Shown one piece after another: positions 57,631 through 64,000 of a DNA stretch of 64,000 bases. Each line of letters begins with the position of its first letter. The first letter of the stretch is position 1. The stretch lies in NCBI GenBank assembly GCA_037367405.1, contig JAZKJV010000086.1, positions 992,001 to 1,056,000 of the forward strand. Direction: 5' to 3'. The notes beneath the pieces were generated by a model. It saw only the letters and a program-made list of their open reading frames with translations, made no database searches and was not told where the DNA came from. The position numbers and the translations under genes were made by a program. This DNA is from Ottelia alismoides (Eukaryota > Streptophyta > Magnoliopsida > Alismatales > Hydrocharitaceae).

Positions 57631-58002
57631 AGGTGAGATCCAATTTTTCTTCGTATTTTTATCTTAGTTTAATCGTAGTTTTATTTTTCGTATTTTCGTC
57701 TCGTTGTCATTTTTTCTCTAGATCTTAAGAAAATCCACCACCACGATTTATTCCACCACCGACTCGATTTTTTCATCTCACTTTCTTGATCTCTCCGCCT
57801 TCAATTGCTATCTCCCGCGATCTATCAACTCCGACCACGCACGGTGGTCGGAGAGTCGGATTCGATTCCTTTCACGTTCGCCGAATCCCCATTCGTTTCC
57901 CAATTTTGTAGATAAATAAAAAATTGTTTTTTTTATCTCTAACGGTTGTTTTGCAGGATAAATAAAAAAAACTCCTTTTGTTCTCTAACGTTTGTTTTGC
58001 AG
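57631..58002 (+). other. Possible leader intron inside the LTR of element C, with duplicated acceptor
   Basis: Donor-like AAG|GTGAG at 57631-57637, followed by T-rich DNA and two acceptor-like TTTTGCAG|G sites at 57956 and 58002. The acceptors lie in a direct repeat of about 45 bp ('tctctaacg.ttgttttgcagga.a'). Splicing is inferred only from these motifs. Confidence 0.35.
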
Positions 58003-59971
58003 GAACATTAAAAAAAACAAAAAAATCACTTTATTTCCTGTTTCTCGGATTTACAAAAAAAAATCCCTTCTTTTATTCACTGTTTACAACAAAATAAAAA
58101 AATTAAAAAAAATAAAAAAAATCAACCGCAGGCGGCAGGGCCATCAACCCCCGCCGCCCGCACCTCGACGCCCTCGCTCCATCGCTGCAAGCCGGCCGCC
58201 GCCCCTGTTGCTGCCGCGCCTGGCGGCGCTCCGCCTGAGTCAGCAGCCACCTGCGGCGCCCTCTCCTTGCTCCAGCCATAGCCGTGGGTAGCGGCTCCAT
58301 CCATAGCCACCGACCGCAGCTGCCGAGCTCGCCCTTCCGCCAGCGCCGCCCGACCCCCTCCAGTCCGCAAGCCCAGCGCCTCCCTCGGTCGCAGCCCCCA
58401 AGCCGCTCCATCGTCGGCGCCTCCCGCGCCCCGCTCGCAGCGCCCCCCCCCCACGCGGTGGCCTGATCTGGGTCGCGCCCTCCATCGACAGCCGAAGCCG
58501 CCGCGCCTCCTCCTTCAGGCAGCGCCCTCGTCGCCCTCCAAGCCCGAGGCGCACTCCTCCAGTCACCGCTAGAGCTGCACGCAAGCCGCTTCTTCACTCC
58601 GCTCCAGCGGCGCTGCCTTCAACCGCTTGCAGCCCGCCAACACACTCGCCGCCGCCATCTCGTCTACTCGAAGAAGAAAAGGGGGCGGCACCCCTCTGGT
58701 TCCCCCTTTAAGATTGAGTGCATCGAAGAGAACCCCTAGGGCTTCCTTGGATATGATAAAAAAGGGGTAAATTACAGCTGCGCCCTCTAAAGTTTTCAAA
58801 TTCGCAAAAGAGCCCCTGCAGTACAAAAGAGATCACATGCTGGGCACATGCTTTTGGGGTAAATTGTGAACTTTCTCTTGCATTTTCTTTCTGTTATTAT
58901 TTCATAGAAAAACTTTGATAAATTACATTTCTATCCCTGTGATTTCAGACTTTAAATTGCTTGCTCTCTCTTGAATAAAATAAATGTTTTTATTAGTCTA
59001 AAAATTTTGAGAAAATTGTGCTATACTCTTGATGTGCTATTCTTCCTAGCATAAAATTTTCGTAGCATTTTGACTTCATTTGATATTATTAAAAAATCAA
59101 AAACAGTGTCTTTTTCATTGTTGGAAATTCGAAAATTCATAAAAATTCGAAAATAGCTCCAAAAATTCTAGAAAAATTAGAGTAACTGTATTTCATTGTC
59201 TTTTAGTTTCTGGCCAATTTTCATGCATTAATTCTTTATAAAACCCAAAAAAAATGAAAAATATCAAAAACCTTATAAAAATCATAAACAATTCTACAAA
59301 ATCCAAAAATTGTGATTTCAGTTCCTGTTTGTAGATATTTTCTTCTAGTTTGTCTTAAAAATAGTAGCCAAGAGTTTTGGGCATCTAAAAGAATTTTAAA
59401 TTGCAAATTACTCCAGGCTGTGCACATTTTCTTGTTTCCTCACTGTTTAATTTTTAGAAAAATACAAAAACATCTGAAAATTCCATAAAAATTCTCAAAA
59501 ACATTTCAAAACTTTTAAAACCCAAAAATATTTTCTTTTTCTGAGCATTTTTTGACTAATTGAAAAATTACAAAAAGAGCCGGTGTGCATATTCTTGATC
59601 TTGTAAATATTGCATCGTGTTATTTTTGAAAAATAAAAAAAATGCAAAATCAAAATCACTAAAAATTTGAAAATCAGAAAATATAAAAAAAATTAAAAAT
59701 AAAAAAAATATAAAAAAATTAGAAAAGATAAAAAATCACAAAAACCAAGGATAGTTGTCCTTTGAGATTCCTGTTTTCTTTTGATTGATTTTCGTTTAAT
59801 TGAATAACCCTCGGGAATTGTAGCCTCCCTGAGTTCGACCATGTCCGCTATATAGGTTAATAAGTAGCAAAAATAAAAAAAATAATCTTTTGTTGACGCG
59901 GGATTTTGGGGAAAAACAACGACTTATTTTCACCAATTAATTTCCAACCTCGAAAAACGTGCTCAACAAAA

Positions 59972-59989
59972 TGGCGCCGTTGCCGGGGA
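59972..59989 (+). other. Primer-binding site of element C (tRNA-Asp)
   Basis: tggcgccgttgccgggga, a perfect complement of the 3' end of plant tRNA-Asp(GTC), three bases after the LTR. Confidence 0.92.
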
Positions 59990-60276
59990 GGCACGACGAG
60001 GGTAGTTAGGTTTCTCTTTTGACCTGCTATTCTTGGTTGTAAATATCTGTTTGCCACATTATTCTATTGTTCATATCCATTGCATTCATTTCATCATTTT
60101 CTCATATTTGAAAATTGTGCTTCTTACACATTCTCTTTTCTTTTTCTTGCGAGGGCCCGCGGAGCGAAGGAGGCGATCCTAGGAGAGCCGAAGCACCCAA
60201 GCGACGTGGAGGCAGCTTGATTCTTCACCAAGCCGCAGGAAAGCGTGAGAAGAGGAGAAGAAAATTGGAAGAGACG

Positions 60277-60308
<32 letters not shown>

Positions 60309-61214
60309 TCTTTATTTTCTAGCATTTGAACTCTTGTAAACGGACATTGATTTGTTGCGGGGTCTGTTTCGCCAAGAGCCGGTGCACTTGGGGGACCTCA
60401 TTGGTTTTGTTTTCATCGCCTTTATTTTCTTTATTTTCCGCGGATTTCGAGAGCCACCTATTGATTGCTTTAATTAGTTTGCTTGAGCCAGGTAATTAAT
60501 TAGGTCCAAACACCCTAAACAAGAATTTCTGTACCTATAGAGTAGATCGTAATTTGGACTTAGTCAAATTAACTTGTTCTTGCCCGTTAATAGAAGTTAT
60601 CATCTAGGACGGTTTACTTGCATTTGCATATAGGTTAGTTTTTTTCTATATTTAAATTCTGCGCGAATCACTTGCATGTAGAGTGCTGGCGACAAGGTAC
60701 GCATCTCTAACCCCTGCATGCATCATCGTTTTTAATCGCGCATTGGCATTTCCGATCTCCTCCCTTGTTTTCACTCACATAAGATAAAAAGGAAATTGGA
60801 CACTCGGTAGGCGATTCTTTGAAAATATTTTAACCAAGTGATAACTGCCTAAAATTTGGGACTGTTAAAGAAAACTCGACCCTAAAAAAATACAAGGAAA
60901 AATCATTGTTTTGGGAAGAGTAACCCCCTCATTGTATTCGTTTTAACTTGCTCGCGTACACACTAAGGTTAGTGCCCAAATCCCATAATTCAACCTAAGT
61001 GTTTGTACAACTTTGTTATTATCACCTAACTCTAAAACATACAAGATTAAGAGACCGAACCTTCACGGTCTTCACATTGCGTTGAGTTGGTGAATTGGGG
61101 GTTTGTATTGTGTTTGATTGTTTGTGTACATACCAGATCTTTTCTGTGCATTTGCGCCTTTTTCTCCATATCTTTTGGCTTGACCCTCGTGCTCTCCCAT
61201 CCTTTATTTCGAAG
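59990..61214 (+). other. Untranslated leader of element C
   Basis: Shares ordered blocks with the leader of A, including 'aaaaggaaattgg' and 'gggaagagtaaccccctcattgtat'. Contains a GA repeat at 60280-60308. No ORF of interest. Confidence 0.6.
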
Positions 61215-63041
61215 ATGGCCGACTGGAGTTATTCTAATCCGATCTTCGCAGATACCTTGTACTCTCCAGACGATCCACCTTCCCTTTTCCAGGAGGATCT
61301 TCCTCCTGATGTTTGTGCATATCTGCCTAACCCATTATTTCAGGAGACGGAGGACTTTGATTTTCACCCACCCTCATTCAACCCACCCGATCCTGGGATT
61401 TTGGAGTCACCTTTCATGGTTTCCACACTTAACACATTGAATCAAATGGTGGAGCATATGAATTCGAAGATTTCCAATTTTATTAACATAAATGAGAGAC
61501 AGAACGCTGCTCCAATATTTGAGGATATTGATTCACTCGAGGATAATCATGAGAGCTTGAAATCATCCAAAACACAAAAAAATGAGAAAATTTTGAAAAA
61601 AAAAGATTCTGGGAGATATATTATGGATTCATTTTGTGAGAAAAGAACCCAAATGCCCGATCATTTACCCACACAGCCATGTCCCAACCTAGATCCCAAG
61701 GATGCCACTGTACAGACTGCTCTTGGCAATCTTGATGTAAATGCTGATTCCGACCTCCTCCCTTGTATGGATGAGGTCCAAAAATTCAAAAAAATGTTGA
61801 CTAAACCCGAAGTGGTGGCCACCCTTCATGAGATCATTAAAGCTCCACTTCAACAGGCCATGACAGATTTATCTACTCCTCAACACAAGAAGAGAAAGAG
61901 AAGGAGAAGATCTGAGCATCACATCTTGACCATGGCCACTGCCTACGCCATCTCTCACCGTCCATATTTTAAGAAAGGGAACACGGCCACACCTCTTGTG
62001 AGTTGCTCCATATCTGTCTATTCTTGTGATAACGCTCTCCTTGACGGCGGTTCGTCAATTAACATAATACCCTTCTCTATGGTACAATCTCTTCATCTTG
62101 GGCCTCTCAAGAAAACCAGGATGATAGTTCAATTTGCTGATGGATCTATCAAGAGGCCGAAGGGTATTTTAGAAAATGCTGTCATTATCATTCAGGGCAT
62201 GGATTTTACTTCGGATTTTGTTGTAATGCCCATGGAGACCTCCACCCCTGTGGAGCACCCTCCAATCATCCTGGGACGGCCTTTCCTTACCTCTGCGGGA
62301 GCCGTTATTGACTATGGTTCAGGAGAGATTCGCTTCCGTTCTGATGTAGGGAGCGATGTGTTAATCACTACACCCACTACCGTCCAGAAACCCGCATCCC
62401 ATGAGAACCCACCCGTGTTAGACAACCCCAAGGACTTTGATCATGATGATAATACCAGAGATTTTTGCTATATGATGGATGATACTGAAACCCGAGAATT
62501 CCTCTTCAAGGAGGAGGACTCGGAAAGCATAGACCTTGGAGTTCCCTCTTCGGGTATGTGGCGATGCATTGATGACATCCGCGGAATTTACACGATAGAC
62601 ACCCTAGAGCGGAAGGCAGACCCTGAGACTAGACAGGAAGGACATGATTCGACTACTTTCACTGATGAGTCCGTTCCTATTCACCGTGATTCAGATGAGA
62701 CCGATCAGGCCAAATTTGATTTGATTGCTTTTATAAAGGAATTTGGGCCTTTTGATAAAGATGATGATCCAGTAGAGGCTCGCCAAGCTGAAATTGATCC
62801 TACTTTTTCTGATAATGATTACGAGCCATTTTACTTTGAGGTTTGCAAGACTTCCCAGGCAGGACATGACCACACTACTTCCAATAATCGGTTTAGGCCT
62901 GCACAATCTGAAACCGCTGAGGATATAATTTTGGTCGATCCTACTCAATTTATGTCTAATGATGATCCCAATATCGACCTACATCTTGTCAAATCCATAC
63001 CTCAGCGGTCCCGCAAGAAGGTTCGTTTTCGACCTTCTTAA
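61215..63041 (+). CDS. Element C protein: unknown N-terminus and retropepsin-like domain
   Basis: 608 codons. Start chosen at ATG 61215 (MADWSYSN) because the leader of A ends at the corresponding place; the frame is open upstream to 61095, but that part is hydrophobic and leader-like. Residues 1-220 are acidic and P/S-rich with no Gag similarity. A basic patch KKRKRRRR lies at about 225-232. Residues 265-375 match the protease of Athila/Tat Gypsy elements: LLDGGSSINIIP (active-site triplet D-G-G instead of D-T/S-G), 'VQFADGSIKRPKGILEN', 'PIILGRPFLTSAGAVIDYGSGEIRF'. The C-terminal 230 residues are acidic with two diverged copies of a 'GHD.TT' segment and a basic end 'RSRKKVRFRPS'. No CCHC knuckle, RT or integrase. 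The frame is intact, unlike A. It could be a Gag-less protease relic kept under selection, or simply young. Confidence 0.8.
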   Translation: MADWSYSNPIFADTLYSPDDPPSLFQEDLPPDVCAYLPNPLFQETEDFDFHPPSFNPPDPGILESPFMVSTLNTLNQMVEHMNSKISNFININERQNAAPIFEDIDSLEDNHESLKSSKTQKNEKILKKKDSGRYIMDSFCEKRTQMPDHLPTQPCPNLDPKDATVQTALGNLDVNADSDLLPCMDEVQKFKKMLTKPEVVATLHEIIKAPLQQAMTDLSTPQHKKRKRRRRSEHHILTMATAYAISHRPYFKKGNTATPLVSCSISVYSCDNALLDGGSSINIIPFSMVQSLHLGPLKKTRMIVQFADGSIKRPKGILENAVIIIQGMDFTSDFVVMPMETSTPVEHPPIILGRPFLTSAGAVIDYGSGEIRFRSDVGSDVLITTPTTVQKPASHENPPVLDNPKDFDHDDNTRDFCYMMDDTETREFLFKEEDSESIDLGVPSSGMWRCIDDIRGIYTIDTLERKADPETRQEGHDSTTFTDESVPIHRDSDETDQAKFDLIAFIKEFGPFDKDDDPVEARQAEIDPTFSDNDYEPFYFEVCKTSQAGHDHTTSNNRFRPAQSETAEDIILVDPTQFMSNDDPNIDLHLVKSIPQRSRKKVRFRPS

Positions 63042-63137
63042 CCTTTGTAGATCCACTCCTCTTGTATATCCTTTCGTTTCACTCTGTCTTCTCCCGTTTT
63101 ATCATTCACCCCTTTTCCGTGTGTGTGTATATATGCT

Positions 63138-63174
63138 ATACTTAGGATGTGCTTTATCCTAAGTATAGGGGGGG
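63138..63174 (+). other. Purine-tract hairpin C1
   Basis: Stem tatacttagga / tcctaagtata, loop of about 9 nt, then a run of seven G. Begins about 100 bp after the ORF stop. Confidence 0.75.
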
Positions 63175-63229
63175 TGAAGGATTTGTGTTGTTCATATTCG
63201 TCCTGTTTATCACCCTTGTTGTTGTTGCC

Positions 63230-63266
63230 TATACTTAGGGATACTCTACCCTAAGTATAGGGGGGT
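63230..63266 (+). other. Purine-tract hairpin C2
   Basis: Stem tatacttaggg / ccctaagtata followed by ggggggtg. Stem base pairs differ from C1 in a compensated way (gga/tcc against ggg/ccc). Confidence 0.75.
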
Positions 63267-63337
63267 GATGTTGTTCATATCGTGTCTTTGTGAGTCTGTA
63301 CATTCTCTTCATCGGTTTTCCCCTTTGTACATTCCAC

Positions 63338-63374
63338 TATACTTAGGATTACTTGATCCTAAGTATAGGGGGGA
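63338..63374 (+). other. Purine-tract hairpin C3
   Basis: Stem tatacttaggat / atcctaagtata followed by ggggggatc. Confidence 0.75.
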
Positions 63375-63444
63375 TCACCAACTTCTCTTCATTTTATCTT
63401 TTCTTTGAGTCGTTGTAGCATAGGAGTCTTTTCACCTTTCTTTG

Positions 63445-63521
63445 CTTAGCACGAGTTATGTCTTCCTTTGTCGCTCTCTGATCACTATGAGGACATAGTT
63501 CGAGCTAAGTATAGGGGGGTG
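63445..63521 (+). other. Long purine-tract hairpin C4
   Basis: 'tgcttagcacgagttatgtcttcc' faces 'tgaggacatagttcgagctaagta', then taggggggtg. Counterpart of hairpin A3. Confidence 0.75.
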
Positions 63522-64000
63522 TCGTATATATTGTATATATACTTTAGACATAACTCGTACTTTTAAATACATTTATTTGAGGGGTTATGTGTATATTTTG
63601 TAAAATCCACGGGTGTAAAAAAAATAAAACAAAAAAAAACGAAACAAAAAAATGGGAAGAGAGAGAGAGAGAAAAACAAAAAATTAATAACAAAAAAAAC
63701 ACACAAAAAATAACAAAAAAAAACAAAAAAAAACAATAAAAAAACAAAAAAAATCTCTTGTATATACTTGTATATTACTAACCCTTTCTCCTTTAAAAAA
63801 AACTACAAAACCAAAAATTATAAAAATTTGCATAATTCAAAAAAAAGTGCATAAAAAAAACTTTCTTTCACATCTGCACTTTCCCTTAAAAAATCCATAA
63901 AAAATTCAAAATTAGAAAATTGTTTTACAAAAAAAATGGTTCTTTTCACATGTGCATCATTCTTCTCCAAAAAAAAAACTCTCTGCATTGTTCATAGTCT
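63522..64000 (+). other. A-rich non-coding 3' region of element C
   Basis: Begins with blocks shared with A ('gtatatactttagacataactcgtactt'), then A-rich tracts with AAC and GA repeats (63617-63770) and further A-runs to the window edge. Corresponds to 14726-15000 in A. The minus-strand open frame here only reflects poly-T. Confidence 0.6.

Larger units (their letters stand above)
56443..59968 (+). repeat. 5' LTR of element C
   Basis: 3.5 kb. It begins TGATGAATC-TGC-GATTCGTCA, the same terminal hairpin as in A (one mismatch), and ends GCTCAACA. A/T-rich U3, then a promoter and GC-rich block (57535-58720), then a long A/T-rich part with repeated 'aaaattc.aaaa' phrases. The 3' LTR is not in the window, so the left boundary rests on the break in the Copia frame and the terminal hairpin. 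Confidence 0.85.
56443..64000 (+). mobile_element. Element C: sister family of A, tRNA-Asp-primed, partial (3' end outside window)
   Basis: 5' LTR 56443-59968, perfect tRNA-Asp primer site at 59972, leader, a single intact ORF with a retropepsin-like domain, four purine-tract hairpins and a long A-rich 3' region. Inserted in the RT of Copia E; the preceding AGTAC (56438-56442) is the predicted target duplication. Organisation, leader blocks, ORF segments and hairpins correspond to element A, but sequence divergence is high, so they are distinct families. No Gag, RT or integrase is seen up to the window edge. Confidence 0.87.

Noticed and set aside
58103..58597. Open frames on both strands in the GC-rich block of the LTR of C
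   Set aside because: Same composition effect: A/G/R-rich low-complexity translations in several frames and no similarity.
61095..61214. 40-codon N-terminal extension of the ORF of C, resembling a signal peptide or membrane segment
   Set aside because: The extension is hydrophobic by chance in a T-rich leader. The corresponding start in A is at the later ATG, and the leader block similarity runs up to about there.
63544..63747. Minus-strand frame rich in F/L resembling a membrane protein
   Set aside because: It is the complement of an A-rich tract and has no other coding sign.

Overview
The window looks like intergenic DNA from a flowering plant with a repeat-rich, probably large, genome. 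No tRNA, rRNA, CRISPR array or confident host gene is visible. Almost every base that can be assigned belongs to a transposable element: Ty3/Gypsy and Ty1/Copia LTR retrotransposons with plant-type primer sites (tRNA-Asp, initiator tRNA-Met), an L1-type LINE with a DUF4283 ORF1, a Mutator-like element, a Harbinger-like MITE and a dense crowd of fold-back MITEs sitting in microsatellites. The species cannot be named from the sequence.

Layout. 1-2150: the 3' end of an old LTR and a broken antisense Gypsy gag. 2150-7335: microsatellites alternating with about 340-bp fold-back MITEs. A segment of about 2.3 kb (3740-6060) is repeated at 6635-7335 plus 19155-20690. The second copy is split by element A (7336-19154), an LTR element with 3.1-kb LTRs and a CCTCC target duplication; the first copy preserves the unfilled site. 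20694-22013: a TIR element with internal tandem repeats. 22042-25925: a second MITE and microsatellite cluster. 26187-41652: an L1-type LINE bounded by a 19-bp target duplication, interrupted by a minus-strand Copia element B (28329-38612, target duplication ATGCA) and near its 3' end by a 250-bp MITE (target duplication TGA). 42109-43584: a Mutator-like element with a very G-rich core. 44469 to the right edge: a three-level nest. Minus-strand chromovirus-type Gypsy D carries Copia E in its 5' LTR, and E carries element C in its reverse transcriptase region. The window ends inside C.

The most unusual content is the element pair A and C. They are related, plus-strand, tRNA-Asp-primed LTR elements with very long LTRs (3.1 and 3.5 kb). 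Each has a long leader and one ORF that holds a retropepsin-like domain but no recognisable Gag, RT or integrase. Each also has a 3' region with hairpins that all end in the same purine tract (AAGTATAGGGGG) found next to the 3' LTR of A. A also carries a tight array of seven CACGTG motifs upstream of its LTR TATA box. I read them as a non-autonomous family of the Athila/Tat branch that must borrow RT and integrase.

Coordinates of LTR, TSD and PBS features were read directly. MITE boundaries are approximate (about 10 bp). Similarity statements are by eye, not computed.
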